Of a stretch of DNA of 64,000 nucleotides, positions 22,055 through 33,050 are shown in pieces. The notes under the pieces are model-generated. The model was not told where the DNA came from. It saw nothing but the letters and a program-made list of their open reading frames with translations, and did no database searches. The DNA is from Petaurus breviceps papuanus (taxonomy: Eukaryota > Chordata > Mammalia > Diprotodontia > Petauridae), in assembly GCA_028583685.1 (NCBI GenBank), contig JAMXIF010001253.1:76020819-76084818 (forward strand), written 5' to 3'. A program made the position numbers and the translations under genes. How positions within the stretch are numbered: position 1 is the first letter of the stretch; every line of letters begins with the position of its first letter.

Positions 22055-23105
22055 TTCCTGCACATGGAAAGTTGTGACCAGGCATGTGGTAGGACTTGCC
22101 TTTCTAGAAGTTTTTTTTTTACTTTCCTCATCCATTGAACATTAAATAATTGTACTACTGAATCATATTCACTTGCCTTGATAAAGGCCTTGAACTTCTT
22201 CTCTGTTATTTCACTTTGGCAAAGTATGCTTGGCTGGCCTTGGGCTTTTGAGATCGTTCTCTATTGTTTCCTCTGTGTAATCTGAACAATAGTTGCTTAC
22301 TGTCAACTGGGGGCAAGTATTTTAATTTTTTTCCTCAGTGGATTGTTTTTAATTCATAACCTGTATTCTAGTCATTGGAGATAGTTGCTTCCTCTGTTTT
22401 CATTGAAGATTATTTTAGCCCCTTCTCCTTCTCTCTCACTGCTTAAGTAACTCATTGATTGAGTCCAAGAAAGAAGCAAGCATCCCTCTTGGGAGGAGGA
22501 CCATGTTGAAAGACAGAGTAATTCAACGTCCGTCACATTCTGATGCCCATCACTAGGCAAACATTCCTTAGGGATGGGGAATTGAAAAGAGGTTCAACCA
22601 GTATAATTCAGACGGGCACTTCCCACCTTGATGTGAAACAGCTTCATCACATCTTCAGCTAATTCTCACTTATGTTGTATGTGGACGATGGAGTAGCATG
22701 AACCTTGACCAGAGACTACATAAACATCTATGAACACCCTCATTAACCATGATAAAGACAAAAAAAGGAAAAAGAGCCAGGTTCCAACCTATTAGGCACT
22801 ACATTAACTCTGCATTCTTTGGCCTTTTCCTTTATACCTCATATTCTTGATCTATAACTTTTCCCCTCCTCCATTGTGTCAGTTTGTCATTGAGGGAGAT
22901 GAGTATGTCCATTGGACCCATCAAGTAATTTGGATGTGGGGGTACCTTGTCAGTTGTTTCGGGGGCTCATTTTAAAAAAGTTTTAATGATGCCTTTTGTT
23001 TTTCTACCACAGTCACTTCCCAATATGTAACCCCTGCCTACCAACAAACCTTATGTTATAAAGAAAAAGAGTTAATCCCAACCAGTGCAACGTTATCCAC
23101 CTGTA
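22055..23105. other. Unassigned, mostly single-copy
   Basis: About 1 kb without recognised repeats or exon-like frames. Confidence 0.4.
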
Positions 23106-23107
23106 GG

Positions 23108-23480
23108 AAGGCAAGTTAAGTCCTCGATATGTGCTAAACACTGGGGAGATATGCAAGTCTCTGCCCTCAAGGAACTTACAGTCTAATGGGGGAAGACAAC
23201 ACACTAACAAGAAGTTGGAAAGGAGAAAGGGGGAATATGAAGGTAGTCAGTGCCAATGGCATCATCTTGAAGTCTAGAAAGTTGAAGGGAGTGAAGGTTG
23301 GCCAACCTAGGCCCCTCCCCCAAATGGAGGGTTCAAGAGGACATCACCAGTAGAAGGGGGCTGGCATAGCAGAGGGATGTTTCAGGGTGAGACTACAGAT
23401 GAGGCAAGGGGTTGAAGTCTGGAAAGTTAGGAGCACAGCTGAGATATAGTTGAAGTATTAGGGTCCTCATTTAAGATCTT
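23108..23480 (-). mobile_element. L2 LINE 3' part
   Basis: Clear at 23110-23200 (tatgtgctaaacactggg, cctcaaggaacttacagtc, taatgggggaagacaac). The remainder is probable L2 but diverged. Confidence 0.6.
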
Positions 23481-24350
23481 ATTCAAATGTACCACCTCTT
23501 CTCAGATTATCACCTACTCTCATGACATTCATTCACATATCACTCTCTGGTCTGATTCAAGCTATACCCTCTGTGTTGCTGGCTGAATGCAGTACTTGTG
23601 GGGAAGTGCCAGTGTGGGCCCTGGACACTCTAGCTGTTTCCTATAGTTTAAGTGCCATAAGAGCATCACTGTGGAAGCTCTCCAGGATATAAAGTGGAAC
23701 ATGCACCTTCTTCCAACCCTGGGCCTTGTGACTAATAGTGATACCTGAAAATGTCAGAGTAGGATGAGAAACCGTTGCACCTCTTGCTGATGTGTTCTAA
23801 GAGACTGAGCTAGGCTCAGGCTGTGCTTTTAGCTTACATTTCTATAAAAGAGAAATATTACTTTGTTCTTTTCCCTTACTTGTATAGATATTATAGTAAT
23901 CTTGGTTGGGTATGCATGTTTGTTTCATGAAGGGAGGTGGGGCATAAATGAAGAAGAAACCCACTAGAGAAAATCTGATTCCTTCAATTACAGGTGAAAT
24001 CAGTGGAGGGTTTTCTCCCTGCCCCTCCCTCTAAACCTTTGGAAAGCTTGCTTGATTGATTTTTGGTTGTGTGCAACTGGGGTAGTAGAATTGGGACCTT
24101 TGAGCTCTTTATGACATTCATTCACGTATACTCTCCTTATTGCTACATATAGACTGGTAAAGATATACACATAAACATACATATACATTTGCATATGCAT
24201 TGTATAGGCATATACATATACAGCTTTAGGACTTTGAGCTCCAGCAATAATGAAGAAAACCACCCTGTAAAGGGTATTTTCAATAACTACAAACCCAAGT
24301 TGTGGGAGAATCTAGTTCAAGGATCAAGGTCTTAGGACACCTAATAATGT
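23481..24350. other. Unassigned, with a small ATAC-rich patch
   Basis: Simple sequence (acataaacatacatatac) at 24160-24225; otherwise nothing recognised. Confidence 0.4.
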
Positions 24351-24354
24351 CAGC

Positions 24355-24490
24355 CAGCCAGCATTTATTCATCACTGACTGTGTGCCAGACACTGTTCCT
24401 TGTCTATCCTCAGATTATATTTTCACAACTGAGAGAAGTTCACTGTTAGGCATGTACTAGGCACTTATTAAGATTTGTTGAATGAACCAA
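24355..24490. mobile_element. Two short L2 tails in opposite orientation
   Basis: An antisense tail at 24355-24410 (cagcatttattcatcactg, gtgtgccagacactg) and a sense tail at 24440-24488 (tgtactaggcacttattaag, ttgttgaatgaa). Confidence 0.55.
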
Positions 24491-25100
24491 GGAAAGAATG
24501 AAAAAGCTTTATGATAAGTTAAAGCTGCTGAGTTGAGGTGTCTTAAAAAGAAAACCCCTCAAAAGGGGTAATTGAACATTACCAGTATAATACTAGACAC
24601 AGTGCTTGCCTATTATTTTTGTTGTTATTGTTGTTGTTGTTTTTGATAGGGAGTGATTAAGAGGTCTTTAGCAGGTTAGGAAGATATGGAAGGTAAATAC
24701 CATTTGAAATGTATATACATACATACATACATATACATACATATATATATATGTACATACATATATACACCCAGAGATTTTCTTCATGAGTTTCCTTTCT
24801 TAAAAAATAAAAATTAATAATAGTCTCACATAGGTTGTAAAGACATGTTAGAGTATGTCTGATATAAGTATGAAAGTCACCATTGTTTCTATCTTATTTC
24901 TGAACTCCATGATTATAGCTCATGGCTTTGAAAATGAGGTAGATGTAGTTTATCTTTGTAATCTTGATAGACTCTGTTGCTGTCTTTAATAGCTTTCTTT
25001 GGCTTATTAAATATCCTGAATTAGACCTGAGTAATTAGAAACATATACCAGGCAATGTCAGAGAGTTCCACTTAGGCACTTTACTAAGTGAATCAATTCG
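24491..25100. other. Unassigned, with TTG and ATAC microsatellites
   Basis: (TTG)-rich at 24615-24647. An alternating catacata/tatata tract at 24711-24771. Confidence 0.6.
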
Positions 25101-25104
25101 AAAC

Positions 25105-25257
25105 CAATTTTTATTAAGCACCTAGTGGGTACCAGACACTATGCTAGACATTGGGGAAAGAGAGATAAAAATGAATCTCTGCCCTTGAGGAGCTCACATT
25201 CTCTCGAAGGATATATTTTAAATAGGTAGGAATATGTACAATATATAGTCATTCAGT
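25105..25257 (-). mobile_element. L2 LINE 3' end
   Basis: Antisense: tttttattaagcacctag, accagacactatgctag, cttgaggagctcacatt. Confidence 0.75.
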
Positions 25258-25339
25258 GGAGAAGGAAATGGCAAACCAGAACACCCCAAATGGAATCACA
25301 AAAAGTTAGACACGACTAAAACGACTGGACAATAACAGC
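25258..25339 (+). mobile_element. 5'-truncated MAR1-type SINE, 82 bases
   Basis: Only the 3' part is present: gagaaggaaatggcaaacc to cgactggacaataacag. It is flanked by the exact 13-base duplication atagtcattcagt at 25245-25257 and 25340-25352, so it was inserted already truncated. Confidence 0.92.
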
Positions 25340-25361
25340 ATAGTCATTCAGTCCAACTAGC

Positions 25362-25519
25362 ATTTTTTTTTTTAAGGGGGGAAGACAGGGCAATTGGGGT
25401 TAAGTGACGTGGCCAAGGTCACATAGCTAGTAATTTCAAGTATCTAAAGCTGAATTTGAACTCAGGTCTTTCTAACTCCAGATCCAGCATTCAATCTATT
25501 GTGCCATCTAGCTGCCTGA
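25362..25519 (-). mobile_element. Marsupial SINE (ctagctgcc family), antisense
   Basis: Poly-T then gggcaattggggttaagtg, gtcacatagctagtaat, tttgaactcaggtctttc, ttgtgccatctagctgcc. Duplicated flanks caactagcattt / caactaatattt (two mismatches). Confidence 0.85.
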
Positions 25520-26090
25520 CAACTAATATTTTTTTTAAGTGCCTACTATGTGTCAGGCACTGTCCTAAGCTCTGGAGATACAAAGGGGGGGAAAGTCCTT
25601 ACTCTTTGGAGGGCAATTGGGGTTAAATAACTTGCGGAAAAAGTCCTTACTCTTTTTTTTTTTTTTTTGCCTTTTTTGGAGGGCAGTTGGGGTTAAGTAA
25701 CTTGTCCAAGGTTACATGGCTAGTTTTTTTGTGTGGGTGTTAAGTGTCTGAGGCCGGAACTGAACTTGGGTTCTCATGACTCTGGGGCCGGCACTTTATT
25801 CACTTCTCCACCTAGCCGCCCCAAGGGGCCAAGTTATGAAGGCTTTAAAATCCAAACAGAGGATTTTATTTTTGATTCTAGAGGTAATAGGGAGCCACAG
25901 AGTCCATTGGATGATTTCATTCAATGGGAATGATTTGGTCAGAGCTGTGTTTTATTAAGATAAAGGTAATTTTTTGAGGAAAGGAACTAGCAACTGGGGT
26001 AGTAGTGATGAAGAAGATAGGAAAAGCCTCATGCAGAATGTGGTGCTTGAGCTAAACTTTGGAGGAAACTTGATTTGAAGGAAACTGATT
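25520..26090 (-). mobile_element. L2 LINE, antisense, broken by SINEs
   Basis: Tail at 25520-25600 (aagtgcctactatgtgtc, tctggagatacaaagg). After the SINEs a more 5' part follows (ggccaagttatgaaggc, aatagggagccacagag, tgatttggtcagagctg) and then ctcatgcagaatgtggtgc. Several hundred L2 bases are absent between the parts. Confidence 0.7.
25603..25821 (-). mobile_element. Two SINE insertions with a repeated target
   Basis: A 30-base SINE stub (gagggcaattggggttaaat, 25604-25634) is followed by a second copy of the preceding L2 sequence aaagtccttactcttt. A full antisense SINE then follows (25656-25821; ggcagttggggttaagtaac to ccacctagccgcccc). Confidence 0.75.
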
Positions 26091-26104
26091 AGTGTTCCAG
26101 ATTA

Positions 26105-27235
26105 AGACTAGGCCTCCTCCACGAACTGCAAACCCTGTTTAGTCAGGGTACTCATTACACTCTGTCTTTGACCATCTCATTCATTTTCAGAACTTCAACT
26201 ACCCACTTATTCCTGACTGAATTCTGAATCTATAATTCCATTTCTGACCTTTCTCTCCAATTCCACTACCTCATCTCTAGTTGGCTATTTATTTTTTCTT
26301 CTAAACCCTTTTCCCTTTTACTCTGATTTTTTTTTTCTATAGGACTATTACTCAAGCTCCCATATTCAAAATCTTGGTGCCATCTTTAATTCCTTCTTCC
26401 TCTGCACTTTGCCTAACCAACCATTTTACCAAGTCCTGTCAGTTCTACATATCTCTTGGATCCCTGTTCTTGTCTCCAGTCCTGCTGTTAGCACCCTACT
26501 ATCTATACCACTGACTTGGACTACTACAATAGTCTCCTTCCCTTCCACCCTTGCCTGCATATTGTTTCCATATTAATTTTCCTCATTCATTCATTATTAA
26601 ACCCTTATTGTGTACAAACTCTGAGCCAAGGAAATCTAAAATTTAGAAAAGGCTTCTTGAAGCATACTGTCTTATAGGGAGTCAAGACAAACACAGATAA
26701 TTTAGGGCATATCATGTGATAAGGTCATTACAGAGTAGTAGAAGACATTCCTGTGCATTGATCTTGTCTCATCACTCCTGTACTGAAAAGCTTTTGATCG
26801 CTCCCTGTCATCTGTTGTGTAAAGATTAAATTCCTTAACCTTTGAAGTCCACCAAATTTCTGGTTAATCTAGAAATTTAATCTTCGTTGTTCCACCCAAA
26901 CTGCACCACTTATTTTCCTGACTCATGGTCCCTCTTTTTCTGACTCTGCCTAGGTTACTTAGAATACGCTTCACTTCTCTCTTTCTCAGCTGTTAAATTC
27001 CAGTTTTTCCATTAAAGCTAACTTGATGTGCTAACTCTTTAGAAAGGCGTCACCTCCCATTAATCTATAGTGAAGTTGTCCTTTCAAACTCTCAAACTCA
27101 AAACTTGTTTTTTCCTATGGATTTATTATTATAGTGTTTTGTATCATATTTCCCATATAGATTGCAATAGCCTCCGTGATTCTGTACCATTCTCTATTCC
27201 CAGTAGATACTTAATAAATGTTAATTGAACTGGAT
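26105..27235 (+). mobile_element. L2 LINE, long sense copy over 1.1 kb
   Basis: Starts in the C-terminal reverse-transcriptase part (caaaatcttggtgccatct; ttggactactacaatagtc). It continues through the 3' region (cttttgatcgctccctg; cagatacttaataaatg family tail at 27200-27235). The frame is decayed. An antisense insertion splits it at 26585-26755. Confidence 0.8.
26585..26755 (-). mobile_element. L2 3' end inserted in the longer L2
   Basis: Antisense L2 tail: tcattcattattaaaccc, ttattgtgtacaaactctg and aaggcttcttgaagcat. Confidence 0.5.
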
Positions 27236-27239
27236 TCCC

Positions 27240-27784
27240 CTTTTTTAATCATTGTAATTGTGTATAGCTCTTTTAATGTCTAATGTGCTTAGACCTTGCC
27301 CAGTTTCCTCATCTTTAGAAAAGGGACAATATGGGCATTCCTTTCTCAATTTCCGTTCTAGGAGATTCCCAAGTGTTAATGAAAGGACATTCATGAAGTG
27401 TTTTTGAACTGGGTGGAAGAAAGGCTTATGTAAATACCAAGGAGTTATCTCATTTTAATAAACAGTTGAGATTCAGCAAAGGGTTGAACTGAATTGTATT
27501 CCTGCTGGGCTCATGTCATCGCTTTGTTATGATTATGTGGTTATCTTGGGAGTTGTTTTCACTTTGTTTCCAGCTGAGGCTTTAAACCCTCTGATCTTCC
27601 CTGCTGTGGTGTGCACCCAGAAAACGCCAGTGGGAATGTCAGAGGAGAAAAAGTTTACTCTCAAGTTTGAGGCAAGAGAGAACCGCCCCTCTCTGTATAC
27701 TTGTTATGTAGACAGCTGTGGGGGGAGAGAGGGAGTAAGCTACTGAGAGCCAAGAATGTCTGAGGACTGAGCTCATTTTAGTTA
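27240..27784. other. Unassigned
   Basis: Contains a 77-codon plus-strand open frame (27513-27746) with no recognised family. The GC content is higher than around it. No convincing splice pair was found. Confidence 0.4.
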
Positions 27785-27876
27785 CAACCCTACAATGTAG
27801 CCTTGGGCACTTAACTTATCCCCCTGCCTTATCTGTTGTAGAGTAGGGTTGGATACTGACCTATACCATACTATCC
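27785..27876 (+). mobile_element. MIR fragment
   Basis: tgtagccttgggcacttaac, tatctgttgtagag and gggttggatactg. Confidence 0.5.
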
Positions 27877-27893
27877 TCCCCCCCCCCCCCCAA
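27877..27893 (+). repeat. Poly-C tract
   Basis: A near-uninterrupted C run; its length may vary between reads. Confidence 0.9.
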
Positions 27894-28084
27894 GCCCCAC
27901 CCTCTAGCAGCATACTGTTGTGAGTTTAAATAGTAAATGTTAATTAAGTGTTTCCGCACATAGAGAGCTCCCTTCCAAAAGCCTCCCCAACCCCCCCAAA
28001 AAACCCAGACAACCACACACATGTGAGTGGTTTCATGGCAGCAGCTAAGGCAGTATCATAGCTTTCTATTAAATGAAGTTTTAA

Positions 28085-28275
28085 GAAATGTCTCTTGAAT
28101 ACTTACTGGGTGCAGAGTACTGTGCTAAGGTAGGGCTTACCTTAGTAGGAAATGTCACCGTAGTGCAAGTGATCATTGCTGTTTGGGGATTGTGTTTTCC
28201 CTTGTTGTGTGTTAGGAAGGACGTTATCTAATTCATTCATTCAATCAAGCAAGCTTTTATTAATGTTTCTATACA
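28085..28275 (-). mobile_element. Two short L2 tails, antisense
   Basis: gaatacttactgggtgcag with gtactgtgctaagg (28085-28130), and caatcaagcaagctttta (28232-28275). Confidence 0.55.
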
Positions 28276-28344
28276 TAACTCCCAGAAGTTTTCTTGTGAA
28301 TTGCTGTCTATGCTTCTAATGCCTAATTTCTTATTTGGAGTGAA

Positions 28345-28530
28345 TTTGGATTGAGTGCTAGATCTGGAGTCCAGAAGACCTGTATAAAAATACTGTTTCA
28401 GACACTTATTAGCTTTGTGACCCTTGGCAAGCTACTTAACCTCTCTGGGCCTCAGTTTCTTCGTCAGTAAGATGAAGGGATGGGACTTGATGACCTATAA
28501 GATTTCCAACTCTAAGTCTGTGATCTCATG
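28345..28530 (+). mobile_element. MIR SINE
   Basis: Well kept: gatctggagtccagaagac, cagacacttattagctttg, ttaacctctctgggcctcag and gggacttgatgacctata. Confidence 0.8.
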
Positions 28531-28669
28531 TTCTCATAGTCCTATGACATATATATTTTGAGAGTGTCAGAGGATCAAGGGAGTGTAAGAGGCTTCTCCG
28601 GTTCATTGCCTAGCTGTGCCAGGCAAACTTTTCACCTAAGCTATCTTGGAGTCAGCATGAAGTATGTAG

Positions 28670-28810
28670 GAAGAGGCAAGTGGATCAGAAATAAGAATGC
28701 TTGAGTTCTGTTTCTGACTTTGTATGACTTGGGGAAAATCATTTAATCTCTTTGGTATTCAGTTTCCTCATCTGTAAAATGGGGGTAATGGTATTTGTTC
28801 TGTTTACTTC
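28670..28810 (+). mobile_element. MIR SINE
   Basis: gaatgcttgagttctgtttc, gacttggggaaaatcattt, ttcctcatctgtaaaatgg. Confidence 0.75.
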
Positions 28811-29521
28811 TGTAACCCTCCCTTTGGGTTCACTTCTCACTGCCTCTAGCAATATGGGTTAGGTACCCAGAGGGCAGTTAACTAATTGTCCTTCTACTTG
28901 GGTAACCCTTAGGGGTTGATTTTCTAATACTGTTGCTCATAAGCCCCCATTATTGTACATCCTATTAATTATGAATTAATCAGTGATAATTAATTAGCTT
29001 TTAATTAGGAATATTAAGCAGGTATAATAAGAACAGTTGATACAAAAATTCAGCTACAAAAGTTTGGAACATACTCTTCTACCAATACATATAGAGTCCA
29101 GGAGAAAAGTAGGCAGAAGCTTAGAGAGAACAGGTGGCAAAGGTCTAATCCCCACCTCCTGACTGAATAGAGTCCTGAGCTCCCTTTAACAGCCTGCAGA
29201 GGCCCAAGGGTTGGGGTTTTTGTAGAGTTCTGAAGTTGCCTTCTCTCATCTGGCTTGTATTTTCAAGCTCCAGGGTAGGATTCTTTCTTTTCCAGGGTTC
29301 TCATCTCTCCAGTGACATGATGTGGGGAGGAGGTCCAATGTGACTCTCCCTGGACATTGCTGCCCTCTGGTAGAGGTTTTCCTATCTAGAACGTGCCTTT
29401 GATTGATAGATCGATTCTGTAAATGTGTTTAGAAATTGTTCATGCCTATTTTACTCCTTTAATTCTCTAACTCAATCTAATAGGTATTCTTACCTGATAA
29501 AAATGTCAGGGCATGTAACAA
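28811..29521. mobile_element. Possible solo LTR, unassigned
   Basis: About 710 bases between a MIR and single-copy sequence, bounded by tgtaaccctccc and gggcatgtaaca, so it could have TG...CA ends. No matching target duplication and no family were recognised. It may equally be single-copy sequence; the AT-rich palindromic patch attaattatgaattaatc lies inside. Confidence 0.2.
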
Positions 29522-29669
29522 AATATGATATTTTACATTGAGATGTACCCCTTTTATATCCCAGGTTTCTCAGGATCAGAGGTCTAGATAACTAGAGGGA
29601 CCTTACTTAGAATTCACCCCAATAACCCTTTTATTTTGCATATAATGAAATGAGTACACAAAATGGTTT

Positions 29670-29923
29670 GGTAATGATAATAATAGTTAACATTTATATA
29701 GTATTTTAAAGTTTGAAAAGCACTTTACAAATATTATCTTATTTTATCCTCACAACAACCCTGGGAGGTAGATGCTCTTATCCAGATTTTATAGATAAGG
29801 AAACTGAGACAGAGATTAAGTGACTTGCCCAGGGTCTAACAGCTAATTATCTCATGTTTAATTTGAACATGGGTCTTCCTCACTCCAGAGCCAATGCTCT
29901 ATCAACTGCACCACCTAGCTGCC
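29670..29923 (-). mobile_element. MIR SINE, near full length
   Basis: Antisense: gataataatagttaacat, aagcactttacaaatatt, cctcacaacaaccctggg, gacttgcccagggtctaac, tctatcaactgcaccacc, tagctgcc. Confidence 0.85.
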
Positions 29924-30015
29924 TGTGACTTGTTCAGGGTAGTAAGTGGCAGAGCTGGGATTTAAACTGAGGTCATCTTGATTAAAAAGCCTAAATTCTT
30001 TCCACAGCACCACCT
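29924..30015 (-). mobile_element. MIR head fragment, next to the previous copy
   Basis: ggtagtaagtggcagagct, gggatttaaactgaggtc and ctttccacagcaccacct. Confidence 0.6.
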
Positions 30016-30024
30016 GTTGATGTG

Positions 30025-30140
30025 AAGAAAAACATTTTGTAATCTATAAAGCACTAAATAAATCTGGGTTGAGTTGCTATTGTTTTATCATGACAGATGA
30101 TCTTCAAGGTTCTTTCGTGTTCTAAAATGCTATGAAAGGG
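30025..30140 (+). mobile_element. MIR 3' fragments
   Basis: taatctataaagcactaaat and gatgatcttcaaggttctt, two MIR 3' blocks. Confidence 0.45.
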
Positions 30141-30244
30141 TATCTTGGAAGGGCATCTGTTCCTAATTCAAAAGACTTTTAATGTTGATTACTTACTCTT
30201 TATGTTGAACAACCCTCATTGTTGGAAGTTAATTCATTTTCTCC

Positions 30245-30360
30245 TCAATTCAGTCGAACACTTATTAATACTTATGTGTCGGACTTTATGCTGAGGGGTC
30301 AGGGGAGATGCATACACAAATAAGACATGGTCTTTGCTGTCATGAATTTTGATGTGAGAA
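30245..30360 (-). mobile_element. L2 LINE 3' end
   Basis: Antisense: tcgaacacttattaatac, actttatgctgaggggtc, tttgctgtcatgaattttg. Confidence 0.55.
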
Positions 30361-31027
30361 CTTCACCAGACGATCTGGCACTACAGGAATAAAGCACATC
30401 CCTTCCATTCTCCTTTTCTGTGGGTATGTCTTTTAGTGGCTTGTCATTTCTTATCCTACCACTTGGAAATGCAAGCTGCGTCCCCTCTGTAAGTCCAAGA
30501 CGAAATGCTGTTTGTTCTATTATCTTACAGTTTTGTTTGGTTTTAGACATTTGCTCTTCATCTCTCCCCCTAAGTTTTCATACAAGTAGAAACAGGCTGA
30601 TATCAAATTTTGTTTTGTTGTATAGTCATTTTGAATGGACATATCTCATCAGCTAAGGAGCTTTCCTTTTTTGAGTTTACTTAAGTTAAAGGAGGAATTA
30701 ATATGTAAGTAGGAGGTCCATCTCACAAGGTAGTGGTGAGATATAAAGATGAGGTATTGTTTTGGTGACTTTTTAGGTGGGGGAGGGGAGGAGGGTGGTG
30801 GATTTTAGATCTGTGATTTCATCAGTGATAGGTAATTAAAACTAATGAGGATTATTGTTATGTCTTTGAACATCCTGCATTTATTCAGACATCTCCACAT
30901 TAGCAACTCTGGGAAGATGCCTGGCCTTGGATTGCAGGTAATCCAAAGTTTACTATTTCAGCTGAACAAGCAAGCTACACAGGCATTGGCAGCTGAGGGC
31001 TCTTCAAGAGAGACAGTTAGCTTGGAT
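30361..31027. other. Unassigned, with a G-rich patch
   Basis: G-rich run ggtgggggaggggaggaggg at 30777-30796. Nothing else recognised. Confidence 0.4.
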
Positions 31028-31148
31028 CAGGGGTGGGGAACCTGTGGCCTCGAGGCCACGTGTGGCCCTCTGGGTCTTCAAGTGTGGCCCTTTGACTGAA
31101 TCCGAATTTCACAGAACAAATCCTTTTATTAAGGGGATTTGTCCAAGC
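31028..31148 (+). mobile_element. Half of a palindromic hAT-type element
   Basis: Starts caggggtggggaacctg, then tggccctctgggtcttc, tggccctttgactgaatcc and ttttattaaggggatttgt. Known full copies are inverted repeats returning to ccccacccctg; here only the left arm and the centre remain. Confidence 0.6.
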
Positions 31149-31348
31149 CTTAGACCTTTGAGCCTCCACCATTATTATTATAGTAATACTACATGAGCAG
31201 TATCCTTATAATAACACCCCAGCCTATCTATCCTTGTGCTGATAACTGTCCAACAATGAGTAGGCAATATTTTTACATATTATGTAGAGAATATGTAAAG
31301 AGTCTGCAGTAAATGCTCTTGAGATTCAAAGATGAGTTTTCTTATTCC

Positions 31349-31492
31349 TTTAAAAAAAATTTTTTGAGAGGCAATTAGGGGTTGAATGACTTTGCTGGTC
31401 ACATAGCTACTAAGTATCTGAGGCCACATTTGAACTCGGGTCCTCCCAACTCCAGGGCTGGTATTCTATTTACTTAACCACCTAGCTGCCCC
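31349..31492 (-). mobile_element. Marsupial SINE (ctagctgcc family)
   Basis: gaggcaattaggggttgaat, tgaggccacatttgaactc, ttaaccacctagctgccc. The right flank repeats the left flank sequence ttcttatt. Confidence 0.8.
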
Positions 31493-31506
31493 TTCTTATT
31501 ACTTTT

Positions 31507-31664
31507 TTTTTTTTAATTAAGCAATCAGGGTTAAGTAACTTGCTCAAAGTTACACGGCCAGGTGTTTCTGGGTGGGTGCTAAGTGTCTGAGCCCGGGATT
31601 TGATCTCCAGGTCGTTCTGACACTGGAGCCGGTACTCTTACTCACTGTGCTACCTGGCCGCCCC
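31507..31664 (-). mobile_element. Young-looking SINE of the gtttctgggtgggtg subfamily
   Basis: gcaatcagggttaagtaac, ggccaggtgtttctgggtgg, ctcactgtgctacctggcc. The exact 14-base target duplication ttcttattactttt is at 31493-31506 and 31665-31678. Confidence 0.92.
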
Positions 31665-31699
31665 TTCTTATTACTTTTAATATCATAACTAAGACTTAG

Positions 31700-31860
31700 T
31701 GATGGAGACAGACTTCTGATATGTCACAACCACTCTGAATCTTAGTGTCCTCTGTAAAATGGAAAAAAAAATTCTGCCCTGTCCTGTCTGCCTCGTAGTG
31801 TGGTTCTGAAGGAACAGTGTGATGCATGAGAAAAATAGCTATAAATCATTAATCAAAGAT
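31700..31860 (+). mobile_element. MIR SINE, 3' half
   Basis: cctctgtaaaatggaaaaaa, tctgcctcgtagtgtgg and atagctataaatcattaat. Confidence 0.5.
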
Positions 31861-31864
31861 ATTG

Positions 31865-32970
31865 TGGTATGCTCAACATCATGGGTGGAATGTGACCATC
31901 AGCAGAAAATCTCTAAGGAGTGAGTTGTCCAGAAGGGACTTAGAAAAGCGTGTGTGTGTACGCACGCGTGTGTGTGTGTATGTTTGTGTGTGTATATTTT
32001 CATACCATTGAAATGAGCAAAACAATTCCAGGTGTACAGGCAAAAGTGGGAGCCAGGAGGAGGAATAAATAAAGACGGCAGATGTGAAGCAGGTCTAGGC
32101 AGAACACAGGTAGTCAGTTTTGTGTCTGCTAATCTTACGCATTTCCAAAGCCCAGGTGTTGACGTGTAAACAGTGGTCTGAGAAGAAGAATTGGTGATGC
32201 TGACCCCTGAAGGTAGTGTAGAAAGGCTTATTTAGACCAATGATTTTTAAGTGCTATTTTTTTTTTTTTAAAGATGTGTTGCGTGTCTAGAGGTTAGACA
32301 GGTGCCACCTCATCCAGAAACCTGCTTTAGGGCACGATCTTGAATTGGAAGCAGAGCCTTCAATTTTGTTTATTTTATAGTTCCCAATAAAGAACAATTT
32401 CTTTGTCAGGGAATCCTGATGTTCATTAATACAAACTTTGAATGATCATTTTGCGGTAAATTCTTCAAAATATTTCTGGTTTAGATTGAATTAAACAGAT
32501 TTGGGTCAGTTAAAGGGCCTCATAGTTAAAGAGCTGAGCCATCATAGTGAGTGAGCTAGACCAGTCTTTCATTGGATACAATCATTGTTGTCATAGCTGG
32601 ACAACTCTATTGTTTACTAGGAATTATCTGTACTTTGGTTTATCCCCTGGCATTTTTGCTTTCAAGTTAATTGGCTGCCTACACCTAAAGTTTTTAATTA
32701 TTTTAACATCTCATCTATTTACTTTGTATACAGTGAGAGCTACTGAAACCCAAATATTTAATCACTTTTTCTACTACAAAGAAGGCTTAAGGCAGGGTAA
32801 ATGCAAAGATTAGATGATTACTTGTTGAGTATGTTGTAAAAATAATTCTTTTTTGGGCATGGATTTGACACAAAATTCCTTTCTAGCTGGCTACTAAAGT
32901 CCTTTCCAACCAAAATTGAGAGTAATTTTGCATCAGTTTGAGATAATCATTCATTCCCTGGATGGAGCTG
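31865..32970. other. Unassigned, with a TG microsatellite
   Basis: About 1.1 kb with no recognised transposon or exon. A TG repeat is at 31950-31997 and a T run near 32260. Confidence 0.4.
31950..31997 (+). repeat. (TG)n microsatellite
   Basis: gtgtgtgtgtacgcacgcgt continuing into more gtgtgtgtgt; capable of Z-DNA. Confidence 0.9.
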
Positions 32971-32974
32971 AGTT

Positions 32975-33050
32975 CTGTTTTACTGTTTGTAAAATGGAAG
33001 TGCTAATAGTAGCCCTCTGCTTTACCAAGTTGTGGGAGAGGCAGATTTAT
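32975..33050 (+). mobile_element. MIR fragment
   Basis: ctgtttgtaaaatggaagtg followed by taatagtagccctctg. Confidence 0.4.

Noticed and set aside
27513-27746. 77-codon frame starting with a hydrophobic, signal-like segment
   Set aside because: No family recognised, no donor/acceptor pair consistent with the frame, and no conserved motif; left unassigned rather than called a gene.
31028-31148. CpG-island-like start (ggcctcgaggccacg) as a promoter
   Set aside because: It is the terminal arm of a hAT-type element; there is no wider CpG enrichment.
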